DNA of 40,455 bases. Origin: Blastocladiella britannica (lineage: Eukaryota; Blastocladiomycota; Blastocladiomycetes; Blastocladiales; Blastocladiaceae). The first letter of the stretch is position 1. Every line of letters begins with the position of its first letter. Below, piece by piece: positions 21,101 through 29,544 of the stretch. Made by a program: the position numbers and the translations under genes. Under the pieces are notes generated by a model. The model saw only the letters and a list, made by a program, of their open reading frames with translations. It had not been told where the DNA came from and searched no databases. The DNA lies in contig MU624614.1 of NCBI GenBank assembly GCA_025349905.2, forward strand, positions 1-40,455, written 5' to 3'.

Positions 21101-22035
21101 CGAGCGCAATGATATCGGGCGAGAACGCCGGCTCGCGTGGAATATCGTACCGCGCATTCATGATCGCCGTCACCGACGTCGAGCCCCCACGCTCAAACGG
21201 CGTCGTGTAGTACATGAGCTTGTACAACATGACACCCAGCGCCCAAATGTCGACTTTTTCGTCGATCCCGCGGCCAGCGTAAACGTCGCACATTTCCGGG
21301 GCGCGGTATTGGATGGTCGTGTGCTGTGCATCATTTTTCGTTAGTTGAAAGAAATAGAGAAGTGAATAGAAAAAATATAAAGTACCCGCTGGATGTCCTC
21401 GTGCAGCGCATCCAAGTCTGTCTTGGAAACGCTAAAGTTGGCACTGCGCGGCGGCAGGATCTGCGGGGTGGCGGACCCAAAGTCGCACAGCTTGTAGTCG
21501 CCGTTGGCGCCGACCAGCAAGTTCTCGACCTTGATGTCGCGATGGATGACGGCCGGCTGGGCATAATGCATGCGTGCCACACCCTCGCACGCGTCTCCAA
21601 AGATTTTGAGAATCTCGTGCTCCATGAGGCGGTTTTGCAGGCGCTGATTCATGAGATCGACGCAGTGGCCGCCTGTATGTTTTATACCGTATATATATGA
21701 GGATGCGTGACCTTCATAAAAAAATATAAAGCGACCGTACCAGGACAGTACTCCATCAGGATGAACGTGTGCTGGCCGCCGCCGTTGCGGAACTCGGCGT
21801 CGATAAACGTCACAATGTTCTTGTGGCCGGTGAATAACCGCATAAACTGCACCTCGTGCTGCATCGAGCGCATGCCCTCGGACGTGGTGGTGGTCACGGC
21901 CTTGAGCACGCACACCTCGCCGGTCGGGTGCAGGCGCGCCAGGTACACGTGCGCCAGTCCACCCTCGGCCAGGAACCGATCGACGGTGACGCGGTGGTTG
22001 CCGACGGACATGTCGGAGCCGACGGGGACCTTCAT
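18184..22035 (-). CDS. NAK-family Ser/Thr kinase (AAK1/GAK/Prk1-like) with C-terminal ANTH-like domain, four exons
   Basis: Exons 22035-21741, 21672-21386, 21323-18462 and 18393-18184 encode 1217 residues. The N-terminal kinase has a Gly-rich loop ([12 protein letters not shown]), the VAIK lysine (VCVLKAV), [13 protein letters not shown] in LCDFGSAT, and [15 protein letters not shown] with [18 protein letters not shown]; the last parts are diagnostic for the Numb-associated kinases that phosphorylate AP-2 mu2 and regulate clathrin-coated vesicle cycles. The long middle is Pro/Gln/Ser-rich with a Gln run and an AP-2-ear-type DPF (GSDPFRTAM). The C-terminal 400 residues resemble an ANTH (AP180/CALM) superhelix: [43 protein letters not shown], and late helices ending [10 protein letters not shown]. 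The ANTH call is from helix pattern and spacing, not a search. The first intron (21673-21740) falls after PG, and the last (18394-18461) joins HRP to STDTSAAW. The gene is divergent from VPS37A-like. Confidence 0.85.
20905..20926 (-). repeat. Gln-coding CAR repeat in the kinase linker
   Basis: Tandem ttg/ctg units on the plus strand read as CAA/CAG on the coding strand and give eight consecutive Gln residues just after the kinase domain. A likely length-polymorphic microsatellite. Confidence 0.8.
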
Positions 22036-22042
22036 TTTTATA
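22033..22042 (-). promoter_or_regulatory. TATAAAAATG start context (kinase-ANTH gene)
   Basis: Same ten bases as at HIS2 and the AAA+ gene, with the kinase start codon as its last three bases. Confidence 0.5.
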
Positions 22043-22686
22043 TTGCTATTATTACACCAGAGCTTTTTGGTTGCTGTATATATCGATATAATATCTGGCA
22101 CGAGCTTGGCCCCTGAGTTGAGTAGCGGAGGGGAATGAGGAAGAGAGCAAAAAAGTGGCGCGCGATCAACTTCAAAAATGTACGGCCTACCGCGACGGCA
22201 ACCGTCGAGAGTTTTTGGTTTGGGTTATGGAGTACGCCCGCTTCGGTCCGCAGGGAGAGCAGAGTTGAGAAGCATCCCATAATTTTCTGGGCCGCGCTCA
22301 AAATGCACCTGGCTCGACATAAAACAGTCTACAAAAGGATCCCAGTTTGGGGCTCTATGTTTTCTTTGGTTTCGATCGCGCACTGGGGCAGACATCGTCG
22401 CGTCAGTGACTGCCTGAGTGCATGTTCTCTCCTTCAATGATCCAGCACGCTACTTACCTTGAGGTCAACTTCCTTCCATTGGATTGTGCGATGTATGATT
22501 GGGCAGCTTGCCAACTTTGGACTTGAACAATAGCTGCACCTTCTTGTTGTTTTTTTGCGCGTTCATCATGCGTACGAGTGCACCACGATCCAACAATACA
22601 GTTGCCCTTGTTATGTACTGGATCAAGTCGTTGGGAGTTCCCTTTCAACGTCACACGTCAAATTCCAACTCGAATAAAACGAACAA
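22036..22686. promoter_or_regulatory. Divergent intergenic region, kinase / VPS37A-like
   Basis: 651 bases between two start codons facing away from each other. At the kinase end TATAAAA abuts the ATG (22033-22042). A frame of 101 codons at 22135-22440 has no family resemblance and is not taken as a gene. No repeat, tRNA or other structure was recognised. Confidence 0.5.
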
Positions 22687-23793
22687 ATGCCCGCCGACAC
22701 ACGCACCCTCGCCTCGGTAGCGCTGGTATTCCCCGGGTCGCGCGCACTGCCGCCCGACACGGTGCTCATTCCATTGGCCCCATCACCATCATCGACCAAC
22801 TCAGGAGCCCATAACCACCACATGCACTTGGCGGTGCACTTTCCGCCCTCGTACCCGACATCGGCTCCCTTACTCCGCCTGACGCCAGCACCCGTCGTAC
22901 ATCCGCTGGTTGATCCCACCGACGGCACCACCGTGCGCTGGGATGCGCTCTGGACCCCCTCTACGTTACCGGCCGAGTACGTGCGCGGCGTGGTGGCGTA
23001 CCTGGCCGCGCACCCGCCGATCGCACGGTCAGTGAGTGTGAGCACGCCGGCACGCGCATCCATGGTCTTTACATCACCGCCGGTGTCCCTGGGCATGGCC
23101 GCCCCACCGTCGTTGACGTCCTCATCGTCTGGAGCATCGCGCACCGTATCCCCGCCGGTCGTGCCCCCCTCGCCCGTACGCCGAATGGCAGCTATGGCAG
23201 CCGCGGCGACCGCATCGCCGCCCATTAACGATGCGACGCTGGCCGCCCACACTGCCGCGACCGAGGCCGCCAATGCGCTGCGCGACGTATCGGCCCTGGC
23301 GCGCGCGATCGTGCTGGCTCACGGTTCGGGCGTTGGGGCCGCGGTCGTTGATGCGCCCGACTCGACGCGGCCCGCGATCGTCGCCGAGTTCCCGGCAGTG
23401 CAAGCGGGTACCGCCGCGCGCGCATCGCTCCTGGTCCTCAACTCGGCACATGCGGCCGACCTGATCCGGAACCGCGAGGCCCTTGGCGCCGCCGTGTCGG
23501 TGCTCGATCGCGAGGCGGCACGTGTGGAGGCGGCGCGGGTGCGGTACCGGGACGCGATCACTCGGTGGGACGTGCTCCGTGGAGACGCTCGATACAATGC
23601 GCAGGGCGCAGGGCGCCGTGCTGCGGACGCGGCGGCACAAAAGGAAGAGGTGCAGGCCGAGGAGGCCGCGGCGGCGGTCATGGCTGGCGGGTCGCTGGAA
23701 GAGGTGGAGGCAGCGTTGCGGCGGTACCGGGTGTCACGCAAGGCATGGCATGCGCGGATGGTTCGGGTGGAGGCTCTTGGCCGGTCGATCTGA
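22687..23793 (+). CDS. ESCRT-I subunit Vps37, VPS37A-like with UEV-type N-terminus
   Basis: A single exon of 368 residues. The N-terminal 115 residues resemble the UEV-like domain of VPS37A: a strand-rich segment HLAVHFPPSYPTSAPLL, then PVVHPLVDPTDGTTVRW and VVAYLAAHPP, matching the FP..YP...P and HP.V.....V pattern. A Ser/Pro/Ala-rich linker follows (with PPVVPPSPVRRM), then the helical C-terminus, whose end (GSLEEVEAALRRYRVSRKAWHAR..RVEAL) fits the Mod(r) domain end seen in VPS37 (..EFL..F...R..YH.R..K.E.L). Vps37 stabilises the ESCRT-I heterotetramer with Tsg101/Vps23, Vps28 and Mvb12 on endosomes. The sequence is Ala-rich and divergent, so the assignment rests on the two-domain pattern. 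The start is the first ATG, preceded by an A-rich leader. Confidence 0.66.
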   Translation: MPADTRTLASVALVFPGSRALPPDTVLIPLAPSPSSTNSGAHNHHMHLAVHFPPSYPTSAPLLRLTPAPVVHPLVDPTDGTTVRWDALWTPSTLPAEYVRGVVAYLAAHPPIARSVSVSTPARASMVFTSPPVSLGMAAPPSLTSSSSGASRTVSPPVVPPSPVRRMAAMAAAATASPPINDATLAAHTAATEAANALRDVSALARAIVLAHGSGVGAAVVDAPDSTRPAIVAEFPAVQAGTAARASLLVLNSAHAADLIRNREALGAAVSVLDREAARVEAARVRYRDAITRWDVLRGDARYNAQGAGRRAADAAAQKEEVQAEEAAAAVMAGGSLEEVEAALRRYRVSRKAWHARMVRVEALGRSI

Positions 23794-23975
23794 TCCAATT
23801 TATTTCACTTGTATTCTCTCCATCGAAAGCGCATATAAAGCGATTCGATTGAGGAAGCCTCCCGTTTGCGCAGTGAATACTGGATCCACGCATTCTCGTT
23901 ATATTTGTTTGTTGAGTTCCTTCTGTTCCACAGATCCTCCAATTTTATGGAATATACTCCTGGAATCATTGTGCA

Positions 23976-26900
23976 ATGCCCACTCCGTCGCTGCCAGCCC
24001 CGCGTATCGTGATTTTCAGCGCTGGATCTGAGGAAGCGCTGCTCGAGGACCTTCGTGGTGACGCCGCTGTGGAGCCTGTTCCTGCTCCAGTGTCGTCTGT
24101 AACTTTTCGAGTAGAGACCAGCAACGGACCGTACGACAGCGTGAGCCACCGTGAAACCGTCTCGTTTGCATCGGATGTCTCTGTGACAGTACAGACTTTT
24201 AGGTGGGGTGTGTGATCGGCTTCCCTTTTGGTGATTTCTCTATCGGCAGATCGAAAACCCATCAAAAATGTTGAACGTAAACAGGAGCCTCTGCCACAAC
24301 CTCAAACGATGGAATTTTGCGATCAGCTGCACCCCATTCGCCAGCACAGTTGCCTAAACGAATTCGAACCGCTGGTAACACGACAGGATCTCAGCGCAGT
24401 TTCCGCCTGTTGGCCGCCTCTAACGTCGTTCGAGATTGCCCCGTGAGCACACCCGTCCTCTCATTTGCTCCAGAAGTACCGAGCGCTAAACAGTTCGAAA
24501 TCGAATTTGACCCTGCGTCGGCCGTGCAATCAGCACTGTCGGTCGAGAATGGCAGCGATGTTTTCAAGGGCACCAATTCGGAATTGTTGGACAACTTTCC
24601 CAGCGAGAGTGGATATCTCATCGACCCGCCCATTCCGCACAAACGAAAGTTTGGGGCCAGAGAACTTGCGCAGCTTTGGATCCAGATCAGCCAGCGCCAT
24701 GCCGCGACCTTTTGGAGCGTCGTGTCCGTGGTGGAACTTGCGATCGCCCTGTGGAACCTTCTCGTCACGCCGGTAGCGACTGCGTTTTTTTGCGACCTGC
24801 CGTCTTGGTGCCCCACCGTCTTTTGCTTGCTGGATATTCTCAAAGTGGTGGTGGTGGTTGCACTTGCGTTTCGACCAGAGGTCAACGAGTACGGCGAACT
24901 GGCACATGACTGGAGAATACAGCTCGTGTCTTCTGGTGAAAAGCGGCGGTGGCAGGCCCTTGCGTGTTTTCCCTTTGATTGGTGCTCGCTTGTCTTCTTT
25001 GGCCAGCGACTTGAGAATCTCAAATGCAGGATGGTTGCTGTCTACCTCTTGGCCAATGGCAAGGCAACTCTGTCGGTACTTGAGCATGAAACCATTACCG
25101 GCATTTCTTATCGAGCTCTTTACAATGCCAGGAGCGTTGCATTTTTTTTTTTGTTGTCAACAAAAGTGCTTATGGTTTTTCTCTGTAGTGACTTCCCATT
25201 ACCATTGAGCGTTTTCTATGCGCTGCGGTTTTTGCGTGTTGGGTTCGCGATCCCGACCGTCCGGCGTTTCTTCCATTGGCAAATACCTTGTATCCCACGC
25301 AATGTCGGCAGTGTCCTCAAGTACCTTCTCTGAAATCTAAAGTGTCGAAAGGAGATTGGACTCACTCTCGTATGTGGAAAATAGGTGTCTTATCCTTGTC
25401 GTTTTTGTTTCACACAATCTCGCGTGTTGCTTTTGGGCTGTCGACGTTCATTTGACCGCAACCGGACGCTTTGCAGATCACTATCTGCTAGATCGACAGG
25501 GAGTACCGACCAGCTTTGCACATCGATTTGTCTTCAATTAGTACGAAATATCTCAGTGGAGCGTTGGTGCCGATTTCTCACACTCTGCTTCGGCTCAGTT
25601 ACATGGGTCAGCGGTCCGTGTTCATGATCAAGGAAAACGTCAATCTCATGGCCGAGAGCTTGATGCAGGTTCATTGTTGATTGATTTTCCATTTTAGAAT
25701 GTCTTTGGTATTGACATTGTGATAAATCAGTGTGTCGAGCTGCTCGTTACCTCGCTGACTTTTCATGGTTTGTCCCTATTCCATTTGTGATCGCACCAAA
25801 TTGACATCAACATATAGCGCTATTTGGGCAACTCATCCCTCTCGTCAAGAGCCTTGACGATCAGGCTGAGTACCAAAAGATCCTTCACAGCCGCGAGGCG
25901 TACCTCAACTTCATGCGCGAACATATGGTTCGAGAGGAATTCCCTGCCACTTTGCAAGGCCGAATTTTGCTCCAGGGTTCGTTGTGTAAATCCATACCTT
26001 GAAATTAAGACTAACCTGATTGTGACCTCCATTGTCCAGAGCGATTCGAATTCAGTTGGCACCAAGGTACGTTGGTGCTCCCCCTTTTTTTTGAGGCACA
26101 TTACCGTAAAACTGGAGTGACGGACCATTCAACAAGAATAGGCCTGGACATTGGCAAACTCCTCAGCGACCTTCCCGTCTCGCTTCACCACGATGTGCTT
26201 CGGCATCTCTATTGGGACATGTTTGCCAAAGTGCCCATGTTCAAGGACTCGGACGAAGCGTTTCAGCTCGATCTCATGAAGCGACTCACAACCGTGACGC
26301 TCCCGGCCAATTTTTACGTACGTCTTCTTCGCCCCTCTCTTGACAATGTATCATCATTGCAAAAGCGAGATAGGTGTGCAAATTCGGCGACTTGGGCGTG
26401 GAAATGTTCTTTATCCGACACGGTACATGCAATGTCCTCCCCGCAGACGAGTCCACCGTCCTCGCAACACTGGGTGAGGGATCATTTTTCGGTGAAATTG
26501 CGTTATTGGGTACAGGCCTTGGCCACAGCAAATGTTATTTTCTCGGTATTGACTGGAACCAACAGAGGACTGTAAGCGGACAGCGACCATCAAAACCGCG
26601 ACCGAAACGCAACTGTGCGTGTTGACCAAGCCCAACTTCCACGCCACCATGATCGCCAATCCGGCGACCGCCAACGCCATCTACCGCGCGGCCAAAGAGC
26701 GGCGGCGGGCCGACCAGCTTCGGCATGGCCTTCTACCTCATGCAGTGCAGCAATTCGCTGGCGACCCAATCATGGTCCGGATTCAGTACGCCCGCAAGCA
26801 TCACCGCCGTGGCGGTCCGCGGCGACGACGCCACCATGGCGCAGCAGTTGCTCTCCCCAAACGACTCGGCGGACGCCGAGTTGCATCGTGCGAGCCGCCG

Positions 26901-27527
26901 GGCACGCTAATGTCCGCCATCAGTGGCCGTATTGCCGCCATCAGCCACCACTTTTCGTCGTCGAGTGTTTTCCATCACCACCACCACTCTGACTATGTTT
27001 TGCTGTCGCGAAATGCCGCCCATACCACGAGCCATGAACCACCGTTGCTGCACCGATTCAGCAGCTATCTGCGTCGATCGGAAATGACAGACACCAGCAA
27101 CTCGACCATCTACCATTCCATGGCCAGCAAGGATCTGTTCATGGCTCCGTTCAATTCTCAGGAGCAACTCTTAATGGCCCGGTCCACCGGTTCGTCCATC
27201 CCAAGTGCGCAGTTCGAGTCGGCGGCGCACACACTCTCGCGGTATAGCACTACCGAGCGGCACACTACCACCCCCCTTCCACGAGACTCGATGCGGACCG
27301 AGACTCACGCTCCTCTAACTTTGGCCGCGGTGCCGGCCGCATGGTTGGAAGCAGCGCCAACCACGCCCGGACTTGCCGTCACCTTTACGATGGCGCCGCC
27401 AATGTCACTGTCGCCGTTGCCGACGCGGCCTCGGTTTGTCACGGCCCGAGACTTGTTTGGCGAACCGGGCATCGTTCGCGCGCTGTCCAAACGGGAGCTC
27501 GTCTTTGGCCCTTCCACATCAATGTAA
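23976..27527 (+). CDS. Cyclic-nucleotide-binding, voltage-gated-channel-like protein, many exons
   Basis: Probable exons: 23976-24207, 24250-24374, 24494-25320, 25352 to about 25490, an unresolved piece, then to 25668, 25698-25767, 25818-25976, 26040-26066, 26142-26317, 26374-26509 and 26566-27527. The first three and the last six join in phase with good continuity. The protein resembles CNG/HCN/KCNH channels: S1 (WSVVSVVELAIALWNLL), S2 (FCLLDILKVVVVVAL), S4 (ALRFLRVGFAIPTVRRFF), S5 (LILVVFVSHNLACCFW), S6 (IVINQCVELLVTSL), a C-linker (REAYLNFMREHMV, GKLLSDLPVSL), and a cyclic-nucleotide-binding domain with the phosphate-binding cassette FFGEIALLEDCKRTATI intact. A His/Ser-rich tail follows. 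No T-V-G-Y-G-type filter is visible between S5 and S6. Blastocladiomycete CNG channels serve zoospore phototaxis; a link here is inference. The region 25490-25640 is not resolved and may be damaged. Confidence 0.75.
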
Positions 27528-27553
27528 ATTTTTTTTTTTTTTTTTTGGCGTAA

Positions 27554-29524
27554 ATGATTCCCGACGAAATCACGGACGTTATTCTTGCTCTGGCGATCGG
27601 CGCACTGGCCCATGGCCTACCCCGCCCGCACGCGCTGACCGTGGTTGATCCGGCTGGTGTGCGCGAGGTGCTCCACTCCACATTTACCATTTTGGCCCCA
27701 CTGACGACCCGTATCGCGCTCTTGTTGCTCCCGCACTGCACGTTGGCGGCCGCGGCATCGCAAGGCCGCACCGATATTCTGGCGCTTCGATACCGAATGG
27801 ACATGGTCACGGACGATCATTTGAATCCCGCCGAATCATGGACGCCGGTCGTCAATGCTTCACGCACTGGGCATGCCGACACGCTTCGGTGGTTGCTGGC
27901 CCACATATACATTGATCTGACCGAATCTCAGGTGGCGATGGCGGTCGGGGCTGCGTCAGCCGAGGGCCATATAACCATACTTGACATATTAAAACCCATG
28001 ATGGGGCCGAATCTCGGCGACTTTATCAGTAGAAACGATACGCTGGTCTCGACTGTAGCTGGCGGTGGGCATGTCCGGGTCCTTGAATGGTGGATCGCAG
28101 AAACCAACCACCGTGACTTGTTCGCTGCCCCACACATTGCCACGCAGTTGACCGACCACGGGCACGCCGAAGCGCTGGGATGGTGGCACGCGACGTACCC
28201 TCAGAACAACCTGGTCGAAACGTGGATATACGAGTGGGGGATCGAGGACTTGGAGGCGTTCGCCCGTACTGCGCCGTTTTCATTGTTGCGGTCGCTACTG
28301 GGACCGGCTTGCCAACCGAACCGTATCGACAGCCCCGTTCTGAAATGGCACGACCGAACGGTTCTCAAGGGCCTGACGGCGACGGGCCGGCCCGACGATT
28401 TGACATGGTGGGTCGCGACCCGAGGCCTGTTTCATGACGACCTGCTGGAAATGGCGCCGAGCCCGTCGCTCGACGTTCGCGGTGGCGTCGGCGTGACTCC
28501 ATCGACACTAGCGTGGTGGTGGTCCCACACAGGCAACAGGGTAAGTAAACTTCACCTCCCCTTGTTTTCCGCCGACCTAGTCCGAGCCGCAGCGTCCGCG
28601 GACCGCATAGACGTGCTGGACTGGGCGTACGCGCACCGCCTGGTCGACCGCACGACCGTCAGCGTCCATGCGCCGACCGTGGACGCGATTTCGCGCAATC
28701 AACACGTGTCCGTGCTGACATGGATGCGCGCGCGCGCCATCTACCTTCCGGTGTTTACTAGTCTCCAAATCGAGGACGCGAGCGGGCGCGGGCACACCGA
28801 CTTGCTCGAGTGGTTCGCACGCACGGCCCTGGTCCCGTTCCCGTGCGCCGGCGCACGCGGCCTCGACGAGGCGTCGATTCACGGACGCCGGGACACGCTT
28901 GACTGGTGGATACGGGCGTCGCGCGACCGGACTTTACCGAGAGGTCGGATCATGCTTGTCCATACCACCGCGGCCATGGACTTGGCGGGCGGAGTCGCGG
29001 TACTTGACTGGTGGCGGCACGTGGACCACGGGCTGGCGCTAAAGTACTCGGCCGAAGCGCTGACGGTGGCGTCTCGGCACGCGGCCACGGACGTGCTCGA
29101 TTGGTGGGTTGCCAGTGGACTGCCACTCAAGTACGACTCGGGATTGCTTGCGAGTCTCACGCAAGAGTACCATGTGACGTCGGTGCTGGACTGGTGGTGG
29201 AAGAGCGGGCTGCCGCTGAAAATGACGCGGGTACTGTATGCCCTGCGGCAACGGGAAGCGCGGTTGCTTGCCGGTGAATCAGTCGTGGTCAATGGCGTAT
29301 TGAAAACGTGGGAGACGGTGCAAGGTGCTCCGGCCGTTGGTGTGATCAAGTGGTGGGAGGATCGGGTGTTTTCGAGCAAGGAGGGAGCCAATCGCATCCA
29401 GTTTGTGGAAGAGGAGCTTCTAAAGGTCGTTTTGAGCACGCCCACCACCTCCCAACGACCTTTGCCCTCCTCCCGACGATCTTCGCTGATGCAGCGGATC
29501 AGGCGGGCACTTCCCTTTCAGTGA
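27554..29524 (+). CDS. LDWW-repeat protein, ankyrin-like
   Basis: A 656-residue open frame starting 26 bases after the channel gene's stop. The N-terminus is F-box-like in position and sequence (MIPDEITDVILALAIGAL). It then carries about twelve imperfect helical repeats of roughly 30-45 residues whose best conserved element is VLDWW or a variant (RWLL, EWW, GWW, TWW, AWWW, DWAY, TWM, EWF, DWW), preceded by a small-residue helix with a G/A-H (as in RTGHAD, AEGHIT, GRGHTD) and often followed by SGLPLKY. This looks like an ankyrin derivative in which L..LL is replaced by LDWW. I recall such proteins as expanded in Allomyces-type fungi; the role is unknown and protein-protein binding is likely. 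A perfect GTAAGT...CTAG pair at 28541-28580 lies within the frame but the repeat continues through it, so it is not treated as an intron. Confidence 0.75.
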   Translation: MIPDEITDVILALAIGALAHGLPRPHALTVVDPAGVREVLHSTFTILAPLTTRIALLLLPHCTLAAAASQGRTDILALRYRMDMVTDDHLNPAESWTPVVNASRTGHADTLRWLLAHIYIDLTESQVAMAVGAASAEGHITILDILKPMMGPNLGDFISRNDTLVSTVAGGGHVRVLEWWIAETNHRDLFAAPHIATQLTDHGHAEALGWWHATYPQNNLVETWIYEWGIEDLEAFARTAPFSLLRSLLGPACQPNRIDSPVLKWHDRTVLKGLTATGRPDDLTWWVATRGLFHDDLLEMAPSPSLDVRGGVGVTPSTLAWWWSHTGNRVSKLHLPLFSADLVRAAASADRIDVLDWAYAHRLVDRTTVSVHAPTVDAISRNQHVSVLTWMRARAIYLPVFTSLQIEDASGRGHTDLLEWFARTALVPFPCAGARGLDEASIHGRRDTLDWWIRASRDRTLPRGRIMLVHTTAAMDLAGGVAVLDWWRHVDHGLALKYSAEALTVASRHAATDVLDWWVASGLPLKYDSGLLASLTQEYHVTSVLDWWWKSGLPLKMTRVLYALRQREARLLAGESVVVNGVLKTWETVQGAPAVGVIKWWEDRVFSSKEGANRIQFVEEELLKVVLSTPTTSQRPLPSSRRSSLMQRIRRALPFQ

Positions 29525-29544
29525 AAAACAACTTTACGTGCTTG

